Shown here: positions 15,289-21,388 of the stretch, one piece after another
Layout: each line of letters starts with the position of its first letter
How positions within the stretch are numbered: position 1 is the first letter of the stretch
NCBI GenBank assembly: GCA_900548195.1
Contig: URJQ01000029.1
Location: 1-25,150, forward strand
DNA: 25,150 nt
Direction: 5' to 3'
From: an uncultured Prevotella sp.
GTDB taxonomy: Bacteria > Bacteroidota > Bacteroidia > Bacteroidales > Bacteroidaceae
Program-made: the position numbers and the translations under genes
The notes under the pieces: model-generated
Seen by the model: only the letters and a program-made list of their open reading frames with translations
Told to the model about the DNA's origin: nothing
Database searches by the model: none

Positions 15289-17469
15289 TCAGTCGGCAAG
15301 GACAAAGTCGAGCTGCTTTCTTTCGAGGTTTGCCTTAGCCACCTTGATGCGGATAGGGTCACCAAGATTGTACACATGATGACGACGACGACCGCGGAGG
15401 CAGTAGTTTTTCTCGTCGAAGTCATAGTAATCATCGTCGAGATCCTCCATGCGAATCATGCCTTCACAATGGTTTTCATCTATCTCACAGTAGATACCGT
15501 AACTGGCAATGCCAGAGATATGTGCGTCAAACTCCTCTCCTATATACTGACTCATAAACTCCACCATCTTATACTTGATGGAATCACGCTCAGCATTGGC
15601 TGCTATCTGCTCCATTTCACTGCTGTGCTCACACAATTCTTCATACTTTTCCTTGCTTGCCGACTTGCCTCCATGCTCGTAGCGGGTAAGGAGACGATGT
15701 ACCATAGTGTCGGGATAACGGCGGATTGGCGACGTGAAATGCGTGTAATAATCGAATGCGAGACCGAAGTGACCAATGTTGTGCACAGAGTATTTTGCCT
15801 TCATCATGGCGCGGAGAGCCACCATCTGAATGACATTCGACTCATTTCTGCCCTCTACCTCATCCATAAGGGTGTTCAAACTCCTTGCCATTGCGCCCTT
15901 CGTACCAGTGGATTTCATCTTGTATCCAAACTTGGTGACGAAGTTCTTGAGCGTTTCGAGCTTCTGTGGGTCTGGTTCATCATGCACACGATAAGGCAAT
16001 GTCTTTGCTACCTTGCCCTTTGCCACCTTTCCTACGCTCTCTGCCACGGTCTTGTTTGCAAGGAGCATGAACTCCTCAATGAGCTTATTAGCATCCTTAG
16101 AGCGCTTGAAATAGCAGCGTATAGGCTTTCCTGTCTCGTCGATTTCAAAGCGCATCTCCTCACGATCGAACTTTACAGCGCCATTCTTGAATCTCTGTGC
16201 GCGGAGTTTCTTAGCGAGACTATCGAGGGTGATGAGTGCTTCAGCATTCTCGCCCTCATAGTGTTTCTTCTTTGGAGCAGGCTCGCCCGTGCCATCCACC
16301 ACGCCATTCTTCTCCAACAGCTCCTGCACTTCTTCGTAAGCATAGCGTCTGTTTGACTTTATGACGGTGTGTACGATGCGGTAATGCTTCACCTTAGCCT
16401 CATCATCGAGATGGAAAATGACGGAGTAAGCCAATTTTTCCTCATCAGGACGCAGAGAGCAGATATAGTTACAGAGTCGCTCCGGGAGCATCGGAATGGT
16501 GCGGTCCACGAGGTAAATGCTGGTGGCTCTCTGGCGTGCTTCCTTATCTATGATGCTGCCTTCTGTGACATAGTGGCTCACGTCGGCGATATGTACGCCC
16601 ACTTCCCACAGTCCATTATCGAGTTTGCGTATGCTCAGAGCATCATCGAAGTCCTTAGCATCAAACGGGTCGATGGTGCAAGTGAAGACATCACGGAAAT
16701 CTTCGCGCTCAGCATAGTCCTGCTCGGTAATCTTATCGCTGATTTTCTCAGCGGCTTCCTCCACTGCTTTCGGATATTTATAAGGCAGACAGTACTGTGC
16801 GAGGATGGTATTCATCTCCGCATCATTGTCGCCCTGCTTGCCGAGGACGTCGATTACGCCAGCCACAATGGATTTATGCTCAGCGTCAGGCCAGTCGATT
16901 ACCTTCACTACCACACGGTCACCGTCCTTTGCATCCTTTATCTTACGCTTCGGGATGATGATATTCTGCGACATAGGTTCGGTAGGAATGACGAAGGCGA
17001 GATCCTTCTCCACCTTGAGTCTGCCTACAAACTGGTCCTTTGCACGCTTGAGTATTTCGATGACCTGCGCCTCACGTATATGCTTCTCACGACGTGCCAT
17101 GAGGCTTACACGCACACGGTCGTCGGTGAGTGCGCCCATAGAGTTGCGCTCAGCCACGAATATAGGCTTGTCAGAGCCGTCAGGAATGAATGAATTCTTT
17201 CCGTTTGCCTTATTCACGAAGCGTCCTTCCAGCACCTGTCCGCTCTCATTGAGTCGGTAGGAACTGATGCTTGTGCTCTTCAGAAAGTCATCCCAAGCCA
17301 TCTCCTCCATTATCTCTATGGCGAGCATTTTCATAGGATGAGTGTCAAAATGCAGTTTGCGGAATATCTCCTTGAATGAGATACTCTTTCCTGGGTTTGC
17401 CCTGAAGAAGTCTTCGAGCATGGCGCTCATTTGCTTTTTATTTAATCTTTTACCAGCTTTCTTTCCCAT
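15289..17469 (-). CDS. rnr: Ribonuclease R (3'-5' exoribonuclease, RNB family)
   Basis: 726 residues from the ATG at 17469. An in-frame GTG at 17511 would add 14 residues with no family support, so I prefer the ATG, which has AAGG nearby. Order of domains: a basic, helix-turn-helix-like N-terminus (KKAGKRLNKKQ, FKEIFRKLHFD), two cold-shock-type domains (about 75-220), the RNB catalytic domain beginning near 255 with the metal-binding cluster DPFDAKDFDD (267-276) and VHIADVSHYV, and a C-terminal S1 domain (EEFDAHISGIASYGIYCEID). Both catalytic and RNA-binding parts are complete. RNase R degrades structured RNA, including rRNA fragments and mRNA, in the cytoplasm and helps release stalled ribosomes. 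The toxin stop is 75 bases upstream on the same strand and no promoter is visible between, so read-through from the toxin-antitoxin promoter is likely. Confidence 0.96.
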   Translation of the reverse strand: MGKKAGKRLNKKQMSAMLEDFFRANPGKSISFKEIFRKLHFDTHPMKMLAIEIMEEMAWDDFLKSTSISSYRLNESGQVLEGRFVNKANGKNSFIPDGSDKPIFVAERNSMGALTDDRVRVSLMARREKHIREAQVIEILKRAKDQFVGRLKVEKDLAFVIPTEPMSQNIIIPKRKIKDAKDGDRVVVKVIDWPDAEHKSIVAGVIDVLGKQGDNDAEMNTILAQYCLPYKYPKAVEEAAEKISDKITEQDYAEREDFRDVFTCTIDPFDAKDFDDALSIRKLDNGLWEVGVHIADVSHYVTEGSIIDKEARQRATSIYLVDRTIPMLPERLCNYICSLRPDEEKLAYSVIFHLDDEAKVKHYRIVHTVIKSNRRYAYEEVQELLEKNGVVDGTGEPAPKKKHYEGENAEALITLDSLAKKLRAQRFKNGAVKFDREEMRFEIDETGKPIRCYFKRSKDANKLIEEFMLLANKTVAESVGKVAKGKVAKTLPYRVHDEPDPQKLETLKNFVTKFGYKMKSTGTKGAMARSLNTLMDEVEGRNESNVIQMVALRAMMKAKYSVHNIGHFGLAFDYYTHFTSPIRRYPDTMVHRLLTRYEHGGKSASKEKYEELCEHSSEMEQIAANAERDSIKYKMVEFMSQYIGEEFDAHISGIASYGIYCEIDENHCEGMIRMEDLDDDYYDFDEKNYCLRGRRRHHVYNLGDPIRIKVAKANLERKQLDFVLAD

Positions 17470-17544
17470 GGTGCCTTGCTTTTTTATATTTATGGATTTT
17501 ATAGAACTCACCTTCTTCTAATTAGAACTTCTTACAATCCTTCA

Positions 17545-17820
17545 TTAACCAAACAAATAATTATGCGAACCAGTATCTGTCAATAGAAGAGTCAACCGTT
17601 TATTGTCTTGTTTCCAAACCAATAGCCAATCGTCTTCTATATGACACTCCCAGTAATTTGCCAATCGACCTTTAAGTTTATGAGGCTTAAAGTCTTCTGG
17701 TAGAATACCATTTTCAGCCAACATCTCTACTACTTCCCAAAGGTCATCAGGATTCTTTCCATTACGAATACATCTCCTAAACGATTTCTCAAATTGTTCG
17801 GTAGTATCAATGCTGTACAT
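17545..17820 (-). CDS. yafQ: YafQ-family type II toxin (endoribonuclease, RelE/ParE superfamily)
   Basis: 91 residues from the ATG at 17820; an upstream in-frame TTG at 17826 would add only two residues. Catalytic residues of YafQ are all recognisable: H47 (in KPHKLKGRL), H60 and D64 (HIEDDW), H86 (TGSHNYLF) and the C-terminal F90. This family cuts mRNA on the ribosome at preferred codons and stops translation. The start lies 14 bases inside the antitoxin gene, the usual arrangement for coupling. Length equals that of E. coli YafQ. No inactivating change is visible, so a functional antitoxin is expected. Confidence 0.92.
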   Translation of the reverse strand: MYSIDTTEQFEKSFRRCIRNGKNPDDLWEVVEMLAENGILPEDFKPHKLKGRLANYWECHIEDDWLLVWKQDNKRLTLLLTDTGSHNYLFG

Positions 17821-18007
17821 TTGCAAACTTTTGTTTTAATTCATCAAGAGAGTTATAATGATGGATACGTCCTTCTGCAATGTCCTCCAAGGCAGATTCA
17901 ATACTTGGAACTCTTTTCTTAAACAATCCAGAGGCCAATAGTAATTCTATCATTGTTTCGGCTCTCTTATCATTCTTGTCATAGTCTAATATTATAGATG
18001 TCGACAT
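17807..18007 (-). CDS. Antitoxin of the YafQ module
   Basis: 66 residues from the ATG at 18007. An upstream frame extends to 18073, but it would run through the predicted promoter and the ribosome-binding site, so it is rejected. The start has a strong Shine-Dalgarno sequence (AAAGGAGGT, four bases before ATG), unusual in this window. The N-terminus SIILDYDKNDKRAETMIELLLASGLF resembles the ribbon or helix DNA-binding part of small antitoxins; the C-terminus (IESALEDIAEGRIHHYNSLDELKQKF) is acidic-amphipathic and would wrap the toxin. It is not an obvious DinJ homologue, the classic YafQ partner. It probably represses its own promoter at 18043-18074. It overlaps the toxin gene by 14 bases. Confidence 0.88.
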   Translation of the reverse strand: MSTSIILDYDKNDKRAETMIELLLASGLFKKRVPSIESALEDIAEGRIHHYNSLDELKQKFANVQH

Positions 18008-18010
18008 AAC

Positions 18011-18019
18011 CACCTCCTT
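18011..18019 (-). promoter_or_regulatory. Strong Shine-Dalgarno sequence of the antitoxin gene
   Basis: AGGAGGT-type core on the minus strand just before the ATG at 18007. Most other starts in this window have none; it decides the antitoxin start and predicts high antitoxin translation relative to toxin. Confidence 0.8.
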
Positions 18020-18042
18020 TTTTAAATGATTACTTCTGCTTG

Positions 18043-18074
18043 CAAACTTACAGAATAATCCGAAAAAAAACAAG
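18043..18074 (-). promoter_or_regulatory. Promoter of the toxin-antitoxin operon
   Basis: CTTG (18074-18071), 20 bases, TAAGTTTG (18050-18043) on the minus strand: perfect -7, one mismatch at -33, perfect spacing. Start point near 18037, 30 bases before the antitoxin ATG. Confidence 0.8.
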
Positions 18075-18104
18075 TTTTTCCTGTTATTTTTTGTTTACAC
18101 AAAG

Positions 18105-18139
18105 AAAAAAGTAAGTCTCCCCAATATGAGGAAACCTAC
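18105..18139 (-). terminator. Intrinsic terminator of the heptad-repeat protein gene
   Basis: Minus strand GTAGGTTTCC pairs with GGAGACTTAC across an ATATTG-type loop (18139-18111), followed directly by six T (18110-18105). It lies about 100 bases after the stop codon of the gene at 18242 and just upstream of the toxin-antitoxin promoter, insulating the two. Confidence 0.85.
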
Positions 18140-18241
18140 TCTTTCATTATCTCAAATTATAAATCACTTACACTCTTGATACTATCTTGCACCTCGAAAA
18201 GCCTATTTTCTCATCGCTTGACTCATGCGGTCAGCCTGATA

Positions 18242-18874
18242 TTAGTCTCTATCAAACTGGTGAATGCGATGCTTCTTGTATCTATTGTCGTACTTCTTGT
18301 CGTATTTCTTGTCGTGCTTGTAATACTTCTTGTCGTGCTTGTCGTATTTCCTTTCGTACTTGTCATATTTCCTTTCGTACTTGTCATACTCCCTTTCGTG
18401 CTTGTCATACTTCCTTTCGTGCTTGTAATACTTCTTGTCGTGCTTGTCATAGCGTCCGTGGTGCTTGTAAAACTTGTGCGGATTGCCCGGATGACCATAG
18501 TAGCCAGGGCGCTTGTGACCCGGATACTTCACGTATATATTATGTACATAGACGTTGTTGCGCCATGCGATAGGGCGATAGAAGTAGTATGACTCCTTAT
18601 ATCTTCTCCACTGTCTCTCAGAGAGCATACGCTTCAGCTGCTTGTTGCGATACTTCCAGCCGTAGGCATCGATGTCGCGATAGCTGCGAATGCCGTCGAG
18701 ATAAGTGAGGTTTATATTCAATAGATTATTACGCTGAACATTGCTCAAACCCAGTTCCAGCACCATCTTGTCAGTGATAAAGCGTGCTTCTGCCTGAATG
18801 TCGGTCAGTCTCTGCGCATTAACAGATGTAATCATCATGAATGCCGATGCGATTGCGAATAATATACGTTTCAT
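18242..18874 (-). CDS. Secreted Lys/Tyr/His-rich protein with heptad tandem repeats
   Basis: 210 residues. Residues 1-20 form a signal peptide with cleavage after VNA. Residues 21-100 are a helical region (KMVLELGLSNVQRNNLLNINLTYLDGI, RNKQLKRMLSERQWRRYKE) that resembles Spy/CpxP-like LTxxQ helices only weakly. Residues 141-196 are eight 7-residue repeats of the type KYDKHER/KYYKHDK (18287-18454), with Tyr, Lys and His at fixed places. The pattern suggests an extended, highly charged helix or a polyanion- or metal-binding tail, but no family is recognised. It has its own promoter and terminator, so it is monocistronic. It sits divergently from the BspA-type gene. Function unknown. Confidence 0.8.
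   Translation of the reverse strand: MKRILFAIASAFMMITSVNAQRLTDIQAEARFITDKMVLELGLSNVQRNNLLNINLTYLDGIRSYRDIDAYGWKYRNKQLKRMLSERQWRRYKESYYFYRPIAWRNNVYVHNIYVKYPGHKRPGYYGHPGNPHKFYKHHGRYDKHDKKYYKHERKYDKHEREYDKYERKYDKYERKYDKHDKKYYKHDKKYDKKYDNRYKKHRIHQFDRD
18287..18454 (-). repeat. Eight 21-bp coding repeats of the heptad-repeat protein
   Basis: Consecutive 21-bp units encoding K-Y-[DY]-K-[HY]-[ED]-[RK]. DNA identity between units is high, including at third positions, so the run looks recently expanded. Confidence 0.85.
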
Positions 18875-18915
18875 AATCCAAATTGTTTTAGAGGGTTATT
18901 ACTTATTTTCTGGTG

Positions 18916-18947
18916 CAAAGGTACAGCATTTCCTTCATCATATCAAG
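18916..18947 (-). promoter_or_regulatory. Promoter of the heptad-repeat protein gene
   Basis: CTTG (18947-18944), 20 bases, TACCTTTG (18923-18916) on the minus strand. Start point near 18910, leader about 35 bases. Confidence 0.8.
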
Positions 18948-19118
18948 GGGAAAAACCATAATCAGGCGTATGGTTTCCCCTATTCTTCGAGGGGAAAATC
19001 ATAATGCACAATTCATAATTAAATCCAACTGAGAGAACTCAAGCCGATAAGCGTAACCTACCCTCCCACAAGGGAAACAAGAGGGTGTCTCCCCGTTTTT
19101 TTTGCAGATTTTCCCTAT

Positions 19119-19182
19119 TTTCAGACAAAAATGTAAGAAATATACAAATCTTTGTAAGAAATATAACATATTTTGTCTGAAA
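19119..19182. promoter_or_regulatory. 12-bp perfect inverted repeat enclosing 13-bp direct repeats, upstream of the BspA-type gene
   Basis: TTTCAGACAAAA (19119-19130) and TTTTGTCTGAAA (19171-19182). Between them TGTAAGAAATATA occurs twice (19132-19144 and 19153-19165), exactly 21 bases apart, about two helical turns. The arrangement suggests a regulator binding region. Confidence 0.7.
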
Positions 19183-19316
19183 TAATTCCGAACTTTGCAC
19201 CATCAAAATGATGCTAAACCTAAAGCAAGAACGAGAAAACAACATTTGGCAGTGGCAAGAAACAATTTTCTATAATAATAATATATATGTATAACATCTA
19301 ATAAAAAATTATCGTT

Positions 19317-20573
19317 ATGAAACAAGCTCTACATCTAAATCTCGCACAAGCAATAAAGCTTATGCTAATCACCTTGCTGTGTCTCCCGGTATGGAGCACT
19401 GCAGTACAAGCACAGGAAGCAGAACCGTATGCAGTATTCGCCGATGGTGTCCTCACCTTCAAGTATGACGCAGCAAAGCCAGCTGGCGCTTATGGCATGA
19501 ATAGGATTCTTGTAGATGAATTATTACTCCCGGAATGGTATGTGGTAGGTGAAAATGTCAAAAAGGTAGTGTTTGATAATTCCTTTGCACAGGCGAGACC
19601 AACAAATTGTTCGGGTTGGTTTTTTAACTTCGCAAATCTCACTATCATTGAAGGCATTAAGAATCTGAACACTTCGAATGTGACGGATATGAACGGAATG
19701 TTCGATTCTTGCTCTTCACTCACCTCCATCGATTTATCTAACTTCGATACTTCGAAGGTGACGAATATGGTGTATATATTCTATGATTGCTCCTCCCTCA
19801 CCTCCCTCGATTTATCTAATTTCGATACTTCGAATGTGACGAATATGGGGTCTATGTTCGATTCTTGCTCTTCACTCACCTCCCTCGATTTATCTAATTT
19901 CGATACTTCGAAGCTGACAAATATGAGCGGAATGTTCGCTGAATGCTCCTCACTCACCTCCCTTGATTTATCTAATCTCAATACTTCGAATGTGACGAAT
20001 ATGATTCGAATGTTCATTAGTTGCTCATCCCTCACCTCCCTCGATTTATCTAATTTCGATACTTCGAAGGTGACGTGGATGCAGTATATGTTCGAAGGTT
20101 GCTCATCCCTAACCTCCCTCGATTTATCTAATTTCGATACTTCGAAGGTGACGCATATGTGGGAAATGTTCAGTACTTGCTCCTCACTCACCTCACTCGA
20201 TTTATCTAATTTCGATACTTCAAATGTGGAGACTATGCAGTATATGTTCAGTGGTTGCTCATCACTTAAAACTATCTACGCCAGCGATAAGTTCGTCACA
20301 AAGAATGTAGAAAACGGATATAACATGTTCAAGAACTGCACCTCGCTAAAGGGAGCTATCAAATATGATGCGAATAAGCCAGACCATAAATACGCAAACT
20401 ATACCACAGGCTACTTCACCAAGAAGGATGCCACCGCTATCCACCAAGTGATAGACTCAAACAATGAGAAGGCGGAGTATTACAATGTGCAGGGTAAGCG
20501 CATTAGCAAAATGCAACGCGGACTCAATATCGTCAGACGTGGCGGTAAGGTAGTAAAACAAGTTAGTAAGTAA
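19317..20573 (+). CDS. BspA-family leucine-rich repeat surface protein (DUF285 repeats)
   Basis: 418 residues. A signal peptide (long n-region, hydrophobic LMLITLLCLPVW, cleavage near AQA, residue 32) sends it out of the cytoplasm. Residues 120-340 are 26-residue repeats of the BspA_LRR/DUF285 type: SSLTSLDLSNFDTS, then a variable segment with M..MF..C. Seven are complete (133-314), flanked by a diverged one on each side. Each ends in Cys, giving a regular cysteine ladder. The C-terminal 45 residues (KAEYYNVQGKRI ... GGKVVKQ) resemble the short C-terminal segment found on many Prevotella secreted proteins; whether it is a sorting signal is unsure. BspA-type proteins of oral and gut Bacteroidetes bind host matrix proteins and other bacteria; ligand here is unknown. 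The regulatory repeat at 19119-19182 and the 17-bp hairpin after the stop flank the gene. Confidence 0.94.
   Translation: MKQALHLNLAQAIKLMLITLLCLPVWSTAVQAQEAEPYAVFADGVLTFKYDAAKPAGAYGMNRILVDELLLPEWYVVGENVKKVVFDNSFAQARPTNCSGWFFNFANLTIIEGIKNLNTSNVTDMNGMFDSCSSLTSIDLSNFDTSKVTNMVYIFYDCSSLTSLDLSNFDTSNVTNMGSMFDSCSSLTSLDLSNFDTSKLTNMSGMFAECSSLTSLDLSNLNTSNVTNMIRMFISCSSLTSLDLSNFDTSKVTWMQYMFEGCSSLTSLDLSNFDTSKVTHMWEMFSTCSSLTSLDLSNFDTSNVETMQYMFSGCSSLKTIYASDKFVTKNVENGYNMFKNCTSLKGAIKYDANKPDHKYANYTTGYFTKKDATAIHQVIDSNNEKAEYYNVQGKRISKMQRGLNIVRRGGKVVKQVSK
19713..20258 (+). repeat. Seven 78-bp coding repeats of the BspA-type gene
   Basis: Seven consecutive 78-bp units in frame. Runs such as TCGATTTATCTAATTTCGAT recur nearly unchanged at the DNA level, including silent positions, while the segment coding the M..MF part varies. 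Recombination between units could change protein length. Confidence 0.93.
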
Positions 20574-20584
20574 TAAAAATAAGT

Positions 20585-20627
20585 AGCCCCCCTCTTATCC
20601 CCCAATAGTGGGATAAGAGGGAGGGCT
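20585..20627. repeat. 17-bp GC-rich hairpin after the BspA-type gene (AGCCC...GGGCT family)
   Basis: Left arm 20585-20601 pairs with 20610-20627 over 17 positions with one bulged A; the loop is CCAATAGT. No T tract follows on the plus strand, so termination would be of an atypical kind. It shares the AGCCC end and bulged A with the hairpin at 32-61. Confidence 0.75.
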
Positions 20628-20639
20628 GGGAGGCTTGTT

Positions 20640-20727
20640 GCAATATCTATGCTTTTACCTCCTAAAAGCTATGATATTACCTCCTAATATCTATGCTTTT
20701 ACCTCGCAATATCTATGCTTTTGCAAA
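20640..20727. repeat. Four 22-bp tandem repeats, CTATG core (array B)
   Basis: Units start at 20640, 20662, 20684 and 20706, each 22 bases, with CTATG and TTTTACCTC-type blocks in register. The reverse complement of array A (3697-3806) matches this core (for example GATAACTATGCTATTA against AATATCTATGCTTTTA). Confidence 0.9.
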
Positions 20728-20793
20728 GTGAGGTGTTTTTGATTGAGGCAGAAGCTACAGGCGAACACCTTTTATTCTGTGTAGCTGTGGGGA

Positions 20794-21267
20794 TTAGCGA
20801 CTTAGTTTTGCCATGAAAGGCGCGATGAGGGTGGCTGCCTTTTCGAGGTATTCACGGTCGATGTCGTCGAAGGTGGAGAGGTCGGTGCTGTCGATGTCTA
20901 TCTCGCCTACTACGACGCCGTCGGAGAATAATGGCACTACGACCTCTGACCTTGAAAGGGACGAGCAGGCGATGTGGCCTGGGAATGCTTCTACATCCTC
21001 CACTACGAGACTGCGACGCTCCTTCCATGCGGTGCCACATACTCCGCGCCCGTACTTGATTCGGGTGCAGGCTGGGGTGCCTTGGAATGGACCGAGGAAG
21101 AGTTCTTCACCATCTACGATGTAGAATCCTACCCAGAAATATTCTTCTGGAAAGTGCATCTTCATCACTGCTGCACAGTTTGATAACACGCTGATAGGGT
21201 TGTCGCTTGCATCGGCGAATGCTTCTATCTGCACTAATAGATCTTGGTATCTGGATTGTTTTTCCAT
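20794..21267 (-). CDS. msrC: Free methionine-(R)-sulfoxide reductase (GAF domain)
   Basis: 157 residues, a single GAF domain. The diagnostic sequence is intact: FWVGFYIVDGEELFLGPFQG, then the three redox cysteines C67 (PACTRI), C77 (GRGVCGTAW) and C101 (FPGHIACSS), followed by SEVVVPLFSDGVVVGEIDIDS. The enzyme reduces free methionine-R-sulfoxide in the cytoplasm, with thioredoxin recycling. The length matches the family. The start ATG at 21267 places the helix before the GAF core as usual. It is the last gene of the run dapB-lepB-dacB-msrC, 121 bases after dacB; a perfect 7-bp hairpin (21292-21311) and an 8-bp repeat array lie in that gap. No specific promoter was found. Confidence 0.95.
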   Translation of the reverse strand: MEKQSRYQDLLVQIEAFADASDNPISVLSNCAAVMKMHFPEEYFWVGFYIVDGEELFLGPFQGTPACTRIKYGRGVCGTAWKERRSLVVEDVEAFPGHIACSSLSRSEVVVPLFSDGVVVGEIDIDSTDLSTFDDIDREYLEKAATLIAPFMAKLSR

Positions 21268-21291
21268 AGGTTATTGGGGGTATATATTATA

Positions 21292-21311
21292 TTGCCCGGT
21301 AATACGGGCAA
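21292..21311. promoter_or_regulatory. Perfect 7-bp hairpin between dacB and msrC
   Basis: TTGCCCG (21292-21298) and CGGGCAA (21305-21311) around GTAATA. On the minus strand it is followed by TATAATATAT rather than a T run; it may act as a weak terminator or a processing site in the msrC leader. Confidence 0.5.
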
Positions 21312-21346
21312 CACGGTGGCTGCTTCGCTTTACTATAATACTGCTG

Positions 21347-21384
21347 ACAACAAGACAACAAAACAACAAGACAACAAAACAACA
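21347..21384. repeat. 8-bp tandem repeats (ACAACAAG/ACAACAAA)
   Basis: ACAACAAG and ACAACAAA alternate twice, then ACAACA, directly after the dacB stop codon on the minus strand. Confidence 0.75.
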
Positions 21385-21388
21385 TATA

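Larger units (their letters stand above)
18875..19316. other. 442-base divergent intergenic region
   Basis: Holds the promoter of the heptad-repeat gene (18916-18947), an AATTATGAATT-type remnant around 19001-19020, a GC hairpin-like remnant at 19058-19098, and the BspA upstream inverted repeat (19119-19182). A GAACTTTG box (19190-19197) is a one-mismatch -7 candidate for the BspA gene, but no -33 stands at the right distance. No gene seen. Confidence 0.65.

Noticed and set aside
15376..17193. 326- and 274-residue plus-strand frames inside rnr
   Set aside because: Antisense shadows of the RNase R gene; translated sequences show no family resemblance.
17470..17511. GTG start adding 14 residues to RNase R
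   Set aside because: The extra residues have no family support; the ATG at 17469 directly precedes the basic N-terminus typical of the family.
18008..18073. N-terminal extension of the antitoxin to 88 residues
   Set aside because: It would overlap the promoter -7 and -33 boxes and the strong Shine-Dalgarno sequence, which fits the ATG at 18007.
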